DNA from: Candidatus Bathyarchaeota archaeon
GTDB taxonomy: Archaea > Thermoproteota > Bathyarchaeia > 40CM-2-53-6 > RBG-13-38-9
Assembly: GCA_007050885.1 (NCBI GenBank)
Contig: SMYQ01000036.1
Coordinates: 1-6,495, forward strand
DNA length: 6,495 bases
Direction of reading: 5' to 3'
The position numbers and the translations under genes were made by a program. The notes beneath the pieces are model-generated. The model did not search any database. It saw only the letters and a program-made list of their open reading frames with translations, and was not told the origin of the DNA. Positions 1 through 6,482 of the stretch are shown here, piece by piece; the first letter of the stretch is position 1, and every line of letters starts with the position of its first letter.

Positions 1-27
1 AAATCAAGAAACATACATATTATTAGT

Positions 28-33
28 AAAAAA
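28..33 (-). terminator. Candidate T-run terminator after carB
   Basis: On the minus strand a run of six T begins one base after the carB stop codon, within A+T-rich DNA that reaches the window edge. Archaeal transcription often ends at such T-runs without a hairpin. This is only a composition signal in an A+T-rich stretch, so confidence is low, and a further gene beyond the left edge cannot be excluded from the same transcript. Confidence 0.3.
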
Positions 34-34
34 T

Positions 35-3000
35 TTACATTGTGAGTGTGGCATGATATTGCTGAATGGATTTTACTACTGATTTTCCCAAACAATAAGC
101 GGTAATGCCCTTAGCCGCAGCCATAGCAGCAGTCAATGTAGTGATATATGGGACTTTGTATTTGATAGCTGCCTTACGTATATAAGAATCATCATGCTCG
201 CTCAATTTACCTGAAGGAGTATTTATCACCAGTTGTATCTCTTTATTTTTAATAGCGTCGGTAATATTAGGTCGTCCTTCATGTTCCTTGAGAATAGGTT
301 CAGAAACGATACCATAACTAGCTAAAAAAGCCCGTGTACCTTTAGTAGCCATTATCTTGAAACCCAGTTCAATGAATTCTCTTGCAATATCTTCTACTAA
401 AGAGGAACGATCGCGCTCAGCAACCGTTAACAGTACAGTTCCTTTTGTCGGTAACGGATTTACTGCTTCCTGAGCTTTCCAATAAGCAAGACCAAAAGAT
501 TCAGCGATGCCGAGCACTTCGCCAGTAGATTTCATTTCTGGTCCAAGTATTGGATCGACTTCTGGAAACATATTGAAAGGAAATACGGATTCTTTAACTC
601 CAATGTGTGGAATTAAACGCTTTTTGAGGTTCAAATCCTTTATTTTCTTTCCCATCATTAAGCTCGTGGCTAAACTTGCCATAGGTATATTACATACTTT
701 AGATACCAACGGAACGGTTCTGGAAGCACGTGGATTTGCCTCGAGAACATAGACTTTATCCTGACAGATAGCATATTGGATATTAATTACCCCGGTTACT
801 TTAAGCTCGCTAGCGATACGTCGTGTATATTTTTCAATAGTGTCGATGTGCTTCGAACTTATACTAATCGATGGAATTGCACAAGCTGCATCTCCGGAAT
901 GAACCCCTGCATATTCTATATGTTCCATAACTTCAGGAATGAAAACGTCATTTCCATCAGATAGGGCATCAGCTTCGGTCTCAATAGCGTTCTCTAGGAA
1001 ACGGTCGATAAGGATGTGACGACCCGGCGTGATGCCGATAGCTTCCCCCACATATAATTTCAACTCATCTTCATCATGAACTATTTCCATGCCACGACCA
1101 CCGAGTACATAAGAAGGACGTACGATAAGCGGGTAGCCGATACGTTCCGCCACAAGCAATGCCTCTTTAAGATTTATGGCGGTGCCCGACTCGGGCATTG
1201 GAATATCATATTTCTGCATCATTTGACTAAAACGACCACGGTCTGAAGCGATGTCAATCGAGTTAACCGATGTGCCCAGAATTTTTACGCCAAATTTCTC
1301 TAATTCAGCAGCAATGTTGAGTGGTGTTTGTCCACCGAATTGCACGATGACTCCAATTGGTTTTTCTTTTTGGTAAATACTCAAAACGTCCTCAACGGTC
1401 AGGGGTTCGAAATACAGTTTATCTGAGGTATCATAGTCAGTAGATACAGTCTCAGGATTACAGTTTATCATGATAGTCTCATAGCCCATATCACGAAGAG
1501 CAAAAGCAGCATGAACACAACAGTAATCAAATTCAATACCCTGACCAATACGGTTAGGTCCACCACCTAAAACCATCACCTTTGGCCGCTGACTAACTAA
1601 AGTCCTATCAGGTCCATTATAAGTAGAGTAGTAATACCTGGAATTTTCTGTCCCGCTAACTGGAACAAAGTCCCATGATTCCAATAATCCTAACTCAACT
1701 CGTTGTTTGCGTACCTCCACCTCATCTACGCCTAGTAATTTGGCTAAATATTTATCAGCAAAGCCATCTTTCTTTGCCTGAATAAGTAAATCATTTGGTA
1801 GTCTTCTGCCTCTATAACTAATGATTTTCTCTTCTTCTTCTACCAGTTCTTTCATTTGCTGGATGAACCAAGGCTTAATAAAAGTTTTAAGATAAAGCTC
1901 CTGAATCCCGGCACCTTTGCGCAGAGCTTCATACATAATAAATTGCCTTTCGCTGGTAGCGTAAGTAAGCATTTTCATTAATTCTTCAAGTGATCTTTCA
2001 TTGAAGTCGTTTGCAAATCCGAGCCCAAACCGCCCTATCTCTAGAGACCGGATAGCCTTCTGAAAAGCTTCTTTATAATTTTTGCCGATACTCATAACCT
2101 CACCGACAGCACGCATCTGAGTACCAAGGCGATCCTCTGCGTCACGGAATTTCTTTAAAGCCCAACGGGGAAACTTAACTACTACGTAATCTCCGGAAGG
2201 AGTGTATTTTTCCAAGGTACCCTCTCGCCAGTAAGGTAACTCATCCAGAGTCATACCTGCGGCTAATTTGGCAGAGATTAAGGCAATAGGAAAGCCAGTG
2301 GCTTTCGAAGCCAATGCCGAAGAACGTGAAGTGCGTGGGTTAATCTCAATTATTACTACCCTTCCAGTTTTGGGGTCGTGTGCAAATTGTATGTTGGTAC
2401 CACCGATAATCCCAAGCTTTTCAACTACCTTGTATGAATATTCTTGGAGTCGTTTTTGGAGCGATTCACTAATTGTAAGCATGGGAGCAGTACAGAAAGA
2501 ATCGCCAGTATGGACACCCATCGCATCAACATTTTCAATAAAACAAACTGTAATAATCTGATTCTTGGCGTCCCGAATGATTTCCAGTTCCAGTTCCTCC
2601 CAGCCTTCTACTGATTCTTCAATTAAAACTTGGCCAACCATACTGGTTGCGATACCTCTGCTTGCAATTACGCGTAACTCCTCGACATTGTATACCAAAC
2701 CTCCGCCGGTACCACCAAGTGTAAAGGCTGGTCGAATAATAACTGGATAGCCAAGCTCATTAGCAACTAATTCGGCATCCTCAACACTGTAAGCAATTTT
2801 ACTCCGAGGAGTACTTATACCAAGTTCTATCATCGTTTCTTTGAATGCCAAACGATCTTCACCGCGACGGATAGCTTCCGGATCTACACCGATTACCTTT
2901 ACATTATATTTGTCTAGGGCTCCACAACGTGACAGGCTGGAACTGAGGTTAAGTCCAGTTTGTCCACCTAAATTGGGTAGTATGGCATCTGGTCGTTCTT

Positions 3001-3238
3001 TTTCGATGATTTTAATCATCGTCTCAAGATTAAGGGGCTCGATATAAGTAACATCAGCCATATCAGGGTCAGTCATAATTGTTGCCGGATTTGAGTTAAC
3101 TAATACAATCTGATAACCTAATGATTTCAAGGCTTTACATGCTTGAGTACCAGAATAATCGAATTCACAAGCTTGTCCGATAACAATTGGACCAGAACCG
3201 ATAATCATAACCTTTTTTATATCATTACGTAAGGGCAT
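35..3238 (-). CDS. carB: Carbamoyl-phosphate synthetase large subunit
   Basis: Synthetic subunit that makes carbamoyl phosphate from bicarbonate, two ATP and ammonia delivered by the glutaminase subunit CarA; cytosolic, feeding arginine and pyrimidine synthesis. Counting from the chosen ATG (1067 residues; E. coli CarB has 1073), the first ATP-grasp half spans about 1-400, with GSGPIVIGQACEFDYSG near 14, GEDR at 126-129 and ENPR-type EINPR at 298-302. A helical oligomerisation region follows to about 545. The second half runs to about 930, with GGGPNRIGQGIEFDY near 558 and EANPR at 833-837. The MGS-like allosteric domain fills the rest, with HEGRP, INTPSGK and ITTL motifs. No catalytic motif is missing. 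The longest frame begins at 3298, but family proteins start like MPLRNDIKK, the putative TATA box overlaps the longer start, and GGAAAG lies six bases before the ATG at 3238; an ATG at 3244 is the close alternative. No carA is adjacent. G+C is higher than in neighbouring genes. Confidence 0.97.
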   Translation of the reverse strand: MPLRNDIKKVMIIGSGPIVIGQACEFDYSGTQACKALKSLGYQIVLVNSNPATIMTDPDMADVTYIEPLNLETMIKIIEKERPDAILPNLGGQTGLNLSSSLSRCGALDKYNVKVIGVDPEAIRRGEDRLAFKETMIELGISTPRSKIAYSVEDAELVANELGYPVIIRPAFTLGGTGGGLVYNVEELRVIASRGIATSMVGQVLIEESVEGWEELELEIIRDAKNQIITVCFIENVDAMGVHTGDSFCTAPMLTISESLQKRLQEYSYKVVEKLGIIGGTNIQFAHDPKTGRVVIIEINPRTSRSSALASKATGFPIALISAKLAAGMTLDELPYWREGTLEKYTPSGDYVVVKFPRWALKKFRDAEDRLGTQMRAVGEVMSIGKNYKEAFQKAIRSLEIGRFGLGFANDFNERSLEELMKMLTYATSERQFIMYEALRKGAGIQELYLKTFIKPWFIQQMKELVEEEEKIISYRGRRLPNDLLIQAKKDGFADKYLAKLLGVDEVEVRKQRVELGLLESWDFVPVSGTENSRYYYSTYNGPDRTLVSQRPKVMVLGGGPNRIGQGIEFDYCCVHAAFALRDMGYETIMINCNPETVSTDYDTSDKLYFEPLTVEDVLSIYQKEKPIGVIVQFGGQTPLNIAAELEKFGVKILGTSVNSIDIASDRGRFSQMMQKYDIPMPESGTAINLKEALLVAERIGYPLIVRPSYVLGGRGMEIVHDEDELKLYVGEAIGITPGRHILIDRFLENAIETEADALSDGNDVFIPEVMEHIEYAGVHSGDAACAIPSISISSKHIDTIEKYTRRIASELKVTGVINIQYAICQDKVYVLEANPRASRTVPLVSKVCNIPMASLATSLMMGKKIKDLNLKKRLIPHIGVKESVFPFNMFPEVDPILGPEMKSTGEVLGIAESFGLAYWKAQEAVNPLPTKGTVLLTVAERDRSSLVEDIAREFIELGFKIMATKGTRAFLASYGIVSEPILKEHEGRPNITDAIKNKEIQLVINTPSGKLSEHDDSYIRKAAIKYKVPYITTLTAAMAAAKGITAYCLGKSVVKSIQQYHATLTM

Positions 3239-3244
3239 AGTCAT

Positions 3245-3250
3245 CTTTCC
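3245..3250 (-). promoter_or_regulatory. Weak ribosome-binding site that favours the 3238 start of carB
   Basis: The minus strand reads GGAAAG, then ATGACT, then ATG. The purine-rich hexamer is six bases from the ATG at 3238 but directly abuts the ATG at 3244, so normal spacing favours 3238. The match to the 16S rRNA tail is partial. Confidence 0.45.
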
Positions 3251-3298
3251 ATTTGATAATATTAACCTATACTCGTTCCCCTTTACATTTCTTATCAC

Positions 3299-3312
3299 GG
3301 ATATATCTTTGG
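3299..3312 (-). promoter_or_regulatory. Candidate archaeal BRE/TATA promoter of carB
   Basis: The minus strand reads CCAAAGATATATCC, a good fit to an archaeal BRE plus TATA box. Transcription would start about 26 bases downstream, near 3277, giving a leader of roughly 40 bases before the ATG at 3238. That start site lies downstream of the longest possible start codon at 3298, which argues against the N-terminal extension. Placed by eye; A+T-rich DNA gives chance matches. Confidence 0.45.
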
Positions 3313-3336
3313 TTCAATTTATGCCTGATCAATATA

Positions 3337-3443
3337 ATCTGAATGAAAGTACGCCTGCACGCGCATATCCTGAGAAAAGTTATGACCCCATATTCTCACA
3401 ATTAATAAAATATATGATATCATTAATTAATTATCATTCAGAT
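3337..3443. repeat. 10-bp inverted repeat in the divergent intergenic region
   Basis: ATCTGAATGA at 3337-3346 is the exact reverse complement of TCATTCAGAT at 3434-3443. Each arm also neighbours a GATCAAT heptamer (3327-3333 and 3441-3447), here in direct orientation. Between them lie the short palindromes ATGATATCAT (3414-3423) and ATTAATTAAT (3422-3431). The 280-base gap between carB and the next gene holds no gene that I can support; these elements and the promoter candidates are its only visible content. The arms could be paired operator sites, but A+T-rich DNA makes chance repeats fairly likely. Confidence 0.35.
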
Positions 3444-3464
3444 CAATTAAATTTTTAACTCTTC

Positions 3465-3470
3465 AATATA
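3465..3470 (+). promoter_or_regulatory. Possible TATA box of the anchored surface protein gene
   Basis: AATATA followed by G, 26 bases or so before a predicted transcript start near 3494, would give a leader of about 25 bases that contains the GGGAGA ribosome-binding site. The region is so A+T-rich that other positions, for example the TTTATT at 3488, are also possible. Confidence 0.25.
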
Positions 3471-3506
3471 GTAAAATAATAAAAGGTTTATTCCATTATT
3501 TTGTTT

Positions 3507-3512
3507 GGGAGA
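3507..3512 (+). promoter_or_regulatory. Ribosome-binding site that sets a TTG start at 3519
   Basis: GGGAGA is followed by a six-base spacer and then TTG. The upstream in-frame TTG at 3501 would place this purine stretch inside the gene, so 3519 is the better start. The nearby ATG at 3514 is in a different frame. Confidence 0.55.
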
Positions 3513-3518
3513 AATGTT

Positions 3519-4145
3519 TTGAAACTTATTTCGATTTTAATGATTTTGATTACATTATTTTGGATTTCCCCAATAGGACTTGTTTTTGCCCCGGTTAATG
3601 TTGGAGTGAAGGGAGGAGATTGGATAGAGTATAACCTTGAATATTCTGGTTTGGCTCCAAGAGATTATCCAGAATGGATCAAAATTGATGTTTACAATGT
3701 CGAAGGAACAAGTATTACTGCTAATTTAACACTAGTGAAGGTTGATGGAACAACAGATACCGTTGGTGGAACTTATAATCTCGAAACAGGTGTTCTTGAT
3801 TTATTGCTTATACCAGCAAACCTAGACAAAGGTGATGATTTTTTTCATATAGATTTTGGCAGGGTAATAATTGGCGGAGTTGAAGAATACAGTTATTGTA
3901 ACGCAAAAAGAAGGGTTAATTTTGCAACGATTGACGGAATAGAATGTCATTGGGATATGGTTACGGGAATTCTACTAGAATCAGAACATTCAACAAATAA
4001 TTTTAGTCAAAAAATGGTTGCTGACAAAACAAATATGTGGGATTCACAAATATTTGGAATAGACTCAACTATTTTCTATATCATTATATTAACAATATTA
4101 ACGATGATTGCGATTACAGTGTTTATTGTCTGGAGAAAACAATAA
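3519..4145 (+). CDS. Secreted protein with C-terminal membrane anchor, function unknown
   Basis: Not assigned to a named family. From the TTG at 3519 it has 208 residues. Residues 2-24 form a signal peptide (one Lys, then a long hydrophobic stretch ending VFA). An outside domain of about 160 residues follows, beginning NVGVKGGDWIEYNLEYSG and rich in alternating beta-type segments. Residues 183-205 are a transmembrane helix ending in WRKQ, giving an N-out, C-in protein held at the cell surface. The domain has two cysteines, C127 and C143, close enough to form a disulfide if exported, and two N-x-S/T sites (N69, N161) usable by archaeal N-glycosylation. From memory, proteins with this VGVKxGDWIEY opening and a 'LIPANLxxGD' middle recur in uncultured archaea; no function is known to me. 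The gene stands alone between carB (divergent) and a small-protein pair. The longer frame from 3501 would add six residues. Confidence 0.85.
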   Translation: MKLISILMILITLFWISPIGLVFAPVNVGVKGGDWIEYNLEYSGLAPRDYPEWIKIDVYNVEGTSITANLTLVKVDGTTDTVGGTYNLETGVLDLLLIPANLDKGDDFFHIDFGRVIIGGVEEYSYCNAKRRVNFATIDGIECHWDMVTGILLESEHSTNNFSQKMVADKTNMWDSQIFGIDSTIFYIIILTILTMIAITVFIVWRKQ

Positions 4146-4266
4146 TTATTGACCATTTGATTATTGAGATTTATTTAATAAAACAGGCGTATTGGTTGAA
4201 ATACAAAAATTTGGACCCTGGACAAATGTAGACATCATCCATTAATATTTTTCCAGATAACTCTCA

Positions 4267-4273
4267 TTTTTTT
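4267..4273 (+). terminator. Candidate T-run terminator upstream of the small-gene pair
   Basis: Seven consecutive T lie about 120 bases after the stop of the anchored surface protein gene and before the promoter candidate of the next unit. This is where an archaeal T-run terminator would be expected if the two units are transcribed separately. The rest of the 186-base gap (4146-4331) shows no gene I can support. Confidence 0.3.
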
Positions 4274-4292
4274 ATATTGTTCTAAAACATGG

Positions 4293-4302
4293 AATTATAT
4301 AG
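4293..4302 (+). promoter_or_regulatory. Candidate TATA box of the two small genes
   Basis: AATTATATAG is centred about 34 bases before the TTG at 4332. A start of transcription about 26 bases downstream falls near 4324, leaving a leader of only about eight bases with no purine-rich binding site, so the first gene would be read from a nearly leaderless transcript, a common archaeal arrangement. Confidence 0.4.
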
Positions 4303-4331
4303 TCAAAAACAAACAATTAGAGCGATTAAGT

Positions 4332-4553
4332 TTGACCAGAAAAAAGAAACAAGTAGATTATCGAAGCTTTCTTTTTTTGGCAGTTAGTTTGATATCAATT
4401 GGGTTGATACTCGCAATAGCAATTAATCTTGCCTTTGTTAGTATTTTAGCATCAGGACTATGTATAACAGCTATTTATTTAGCAAATAAAGAAAAAAGGA
4501 ATCAAAACAACAAACAAAATGCTTCCAATAATAGTGTGGTAGAAGTGAGGTGA
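4332..4553 (+). CDS. Small two-helix membrane protein, function unknown
   Basis: A 73-residue protein not recognised as a family member. The N-terminus is strongly basic (TRKKK), followed by two hydrophobic segments at about 12-32 and 34-50 separated by a very short turn, then a polar Lys/Asn-rich tail. By the positive-inside rule both ends face the cytoplasm, making a helical hairpin in the membrane. The TTG start has no visible ribosome-binding site, consistent with a nearly leaderless mRNA. The stop codon TGA lies inside the binding site of the following gene, so the two are almost certainly co-transcribed and probably translated in a coupled way. The open frame could be chance, but the membrane-protein pattern and exact junction with the next gene support a real gene. 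It might anchor or regulate its soluble neighbour; that is inference. Confidence 0.7.
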   Translation: MTRKKKQVDYRSFLFLAVSLISIGLILAIAINLAFVSILASGLCITAIYLANKEKRNQNNKQNASNNSVVEVR

Positions 4554-4554
4554 T
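4547..4554 (+). promoter_or_regulatory. Strong ribosome-binding site overlapping the upstream stop
   Basis: GAGGTGAT is a full match to the anti-Shine-Dalgarno tail of 16S rRNA (AUCACCUC) and is three bases from the ATG at 4558. The TGA inside it is the stop codon of the 73-residue gene, so a terminating ribosome sits on the next start site. It is the strongest such site in the window. Confidence 0.8.
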
Positions 4555-4557
4555 AAA

Positions 4558-4746
4558 ATGAAGCAAAAATACAGAGTGCACAGAGTTGAGGTTAGAATGA
4601 GTAGAGATCAAGCGAGATTTGAGCAGTTTCTAAACGATCTTGAAGGGGAAGTAGTTTCAGTTATTCCTAATGTTTCTCCAAGCTGGACTTTTGGAGGAAT
4701 GGGAGCAAGAGTGCATTATCTATGGGTAATTGAAAAAATAAACTAA
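4558..4746 (+). CDS. Small soluble protein, possibly DUF4177-like
   Basis: A complete 62-residue protein with an ATG start and the best ribosome-binding site in the window, so likely well translated. It has no signal peptide or membrane segment. The predicted order is a strand (KYRVHRVEVRM, 4-14), a helix (DQARFEQFLNDLEG, 17-30), a strand (EVVSVIPNV, 31-39), a Gly-rich loop (FGGMG) and a final strand (ARVHYLWVIEKI, 50-61). This beta-alpha-beta-beta pattern, with the 'GEVVSVIPN' centre and hydrophobic last strand, resembles the small DUF4177 type proteins, whose role is unknown; the assignment is from pattern only. No catalytic residues stand out. It follows the two-helix membrane protein by four bases, suggesting shared expression and perhaps interaction. 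It converges with the permease gene 140 bases downstream. Confidence 0.82.
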   Translation: MKQKYRVHRVEVRMSRDQARFEQFLNDLEGEVVSVIPNVSPSWTFGGMGARVHYLWVIEKIN

Positions 4747-4886
4747 GTTAATCTCTCTTAATAAAATTCAAAAGCAAACTAGAATGCTAATTACCCACAA
4801 AATCCCATTTTTATTCATAAATATTGAGTTACTAAACCTATTCTGTTTGGATATCAGACAAGCTTAATTTTCTGAAGAGTTTTTTA
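4747..4886. terminator. Convergent intergenic region with candidate T-run terminators
   Basis: This 140-base A+T-rich gap separates the ends of two convergent units and has no open frame or RNA gene I can support. On the plus strand there are T-runs at 4808-4812 and 4880-4885. On the minus strand there are only short T4 runs (complement of 4799-4802, 4770-4773 and 4763-4766). No convincing hairpin was seen. Termination of both units somewhere here is expected, but the exact sites are guesses. Confidence 0.3.
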
Positions 4887-6482
4887 TTATTCTATTCTAT
4901 CCAACTTTCTAATTCCTATATTAAGTAGAAAAAATCCAACTAATGCAAAAACCATGGTTAACAAGAGATGGTCAAATACTCCAGCAGTAAAAGTATCTAT
5001 GTTTAGAAACATTTTCTCAAAACTCAGACCCACTCTAGATAGACCAATCTCAAATGCCATGGTTGCAAAAAAGACTATCATCAGGTTTATTATGACTCCC
5101 ATGTTACGTTCTCTTGACTCTTCAGCAAAAATCGGATTAATAATAGCAAGCCCTAGAACAACAGCAACTAAAACTAAAGCTCTTAGTGCACCCAAAACTA
5201 CATTGATTAACATGTATTCTAACCCAATTTGAGAAAGTAGGATGGTGAAGAATGCAATCAATACTGTAGCAATTGGAACTGCCACCAACCAACCTTGGAA
5301 TAGCCTTGCCTTCACAAACTTCCAAATACCAGACGGTGATTTTTTAAATATGAAGAGTGTGTTTTTTCCCCGGCTTACTGTCCCAACAACAAAAGCAGCA
5401 AGAAAGGGAATAGCCATCATACTTAGGAACATTAAATGATCGAAGGGTTCTGAAGAAGGATCTGAAATAAATACTCTTATTAAAACAACAAGCCCCACTG
5501 CATAGATGATCCATGATAAGTTTTCAAGTCTTCTACTATAATCCTTGAATATAGAAGACAAAACAGTTCCAAATGACTTGCCACCTCCCACAAATCTAAT
5601 TGTTTTATAGAAAAAACCATCAGGCTTTGCTATAGATGATGTAAAGTTAAAGGTATCAAGGCTATATGCGCGATTAGCAACTTTCGTACCCACCCATAGG
5701 GCTGCTATGAAGAATATCAGGAGTCCTCCAAATAGAGTCAAAGTCTGAAAACCAACAGCTCCAATATTACCAGGATTCGATGCAAAACCAACAAAAATTT
5801 CTGCACTCCAAGAACTGGGTAATACACTAAGTGCTGTTCTAACCATTTGACTCGTTCCTGGATTAGCTAAAGCTTCAGGCAGTCCACCCCCGATTATCGC
5901 GTACATTACTGCAATAATGGGTAGAACGATAATTACTGAAAGAGCTCTTCCAAGATCCTTTCCCCGAGCAATTTTTCCAAGCTTTGTTCCTAAAACTGCA
6001 GCAACAACAACACCTATCCAAAAAGCAGAAAGAAACAATATTACAAAAACTGCAATTATTATTGCAATCTGAGCCATATCCAATCCAAGTGGAGTTAGAA
6101 AAGCTGTGAAAGTACCAGTTAGTATTGCAATGGCGATCGCATAAAACGGCATTTTCCCCAGAAATTCGCCAAGAAGCACATCACTCGGCTTTACTGGAGC
6201 TGCTAAGAAAATTTCTATTTGAGCTGTTTCCAATTCTCTCAAGGTATCGCTAATTGGAAATAATATCATAAAGAAAAAGAACATGAAAAGCATAATCTGT
6301 ACTAGGGGAACTGCAGCTTGGGTTATTATGAATGAAAGAAAATCATCGATAAACGGATTAACAATTGCGGGTGCGATAAAACCAACATAAACAGCTATTA
6401 ATCCAATAGCCAAGTAGAGGAAATATTTTCTGATTCTTCGTATGGAACTTGTGCTAATTCGGTATTGATTCCTTGCTACCAC
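4887..6482 (-). CDS. ABC-2 type transporter permease, two fused six-helix halves
   Basis: Integral membrane protein of 531 residues, read as the membrane part of an ATP-driven exporter; substrate unknown. Hydrophobic segments lie near 20-40, 57-78, 113-130, 138-164, 180-198, 246-267, 322-338, 349-367, 396-416, 424-449, 462-479 and 503-522, about 12 helices with basic ends (RRIRK; IRKLDR) both placed inside. After helix 2, ELETAQIEIFLAAPVKPSDVLLGEFLGK (83-110) has the form of the ABC-2 coupling segment that contacts the ATPase. After helix 8, SRGKNTLFIFKKSPSGIWKFVKARL (370-394) occupies the same place in the second half, which suggests a fused pair. No Walker motifs are present, so a separate ATPase is required. 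The GTG at 6482 is the only start seen in the window; there is no upstream in-frame stop and no clear binding site, so the gene may begin beyond the edge. A TAA in another frame at 6490-6492 could end an upstream ATPase gene. Confidence 0.82.
   Translation of the reverse strand: MVARNQYRISTSSIRRIRKYFLYLAIGLIAVYVGFIAPAIVNPFIDDFLSFIITQAAVPLVQIMLFMFFFFMILFPISDTLRELETAQIEIFLAAPVKPSDVLLGEFLGKMPFYAIAIAILTGTFTAFLTPLGLDMAQIAIIIAVFVILFLSAFWIGVVVAAVLGTKLGKIARGKDLGRALSVIIVLPIIAVMYAIIGGGLPEALANPGTSQMVRTALSVLPSSWSAEIFVGFASNPGNIGAVGFQTLTLFGGLLIFFIAALWVGTKVANRAYSLDTFNFTSSIAKPDGFFYKTIRFVGGGKSFGTVLSSIFKDYSRRLENLSWIIYAVGLVVLIRVFISDPSSEPFDHLMFLSMMAIPFLAAFVVGTVSRGKNTLFIFKKSPSGIWKFVKARLFQGWLVAVPIATVLIAFFTILLSQIGLEYMLINVVLGALRALVLVAVVLGLAIINPIFAEESRERNMGVIINLMIVFFATMAFEIGLSRVGLSFEKMFLNIDTFTAGVFDHLLLTMVFALVGFFLLNIGIRKLDRIE

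Noticed and set aside
507..3047. Several plus-strand open frames of 61-97 codons (507-752, 776-964, 2268-2561, 2565-2750, 2841-3047)
   Set aside because: All lie antisense within carB, which is strongly conserved across the whole stretch. Their translations show no family pattern.
3371..3398. Possible hairpin TGAGAA / TTCTCA in the divergent intergenic region
   Set aside because: Only six base pairs with a 16-base loop and no T-run after it; not better than chance in this DNA.
4037..4231. 64-codon plus-strand frame overlapping the end of the surface-protein gene
   Set aside because: Most of it is an out-of-frame reading of the transmembrane anchor region, with no binding site and an unlikely Tyr/Ile/Asn-rich composition.
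4146..4331. Searched for a tRNA or other RNA gene in the gap
   Set aside because: No cloverleaf arms, TTC-type loop or G+C-rich block was seen; the gap is uniformly A+T-rich apart from one short GGACCCTGG segment.
4289..4387. A 32-codon frame from the ATG at 4289 (MELYSQKQTIRAIKF...)
   Set aside because: It overlaps the 73-residue membrane protein in another frame, has no ribosome-binding site, contains the putative TATA box, and shows no structure. The 73-residue frame fits the downstream junction much better.
4954..5439. Open frames at 4954-5232 and 5242-5439 (plus) and 5137-5325 (minus)
   Set aside because: They are shadows of the permease gene, whose long hydrophobic helix pattern is continuous through these positions.
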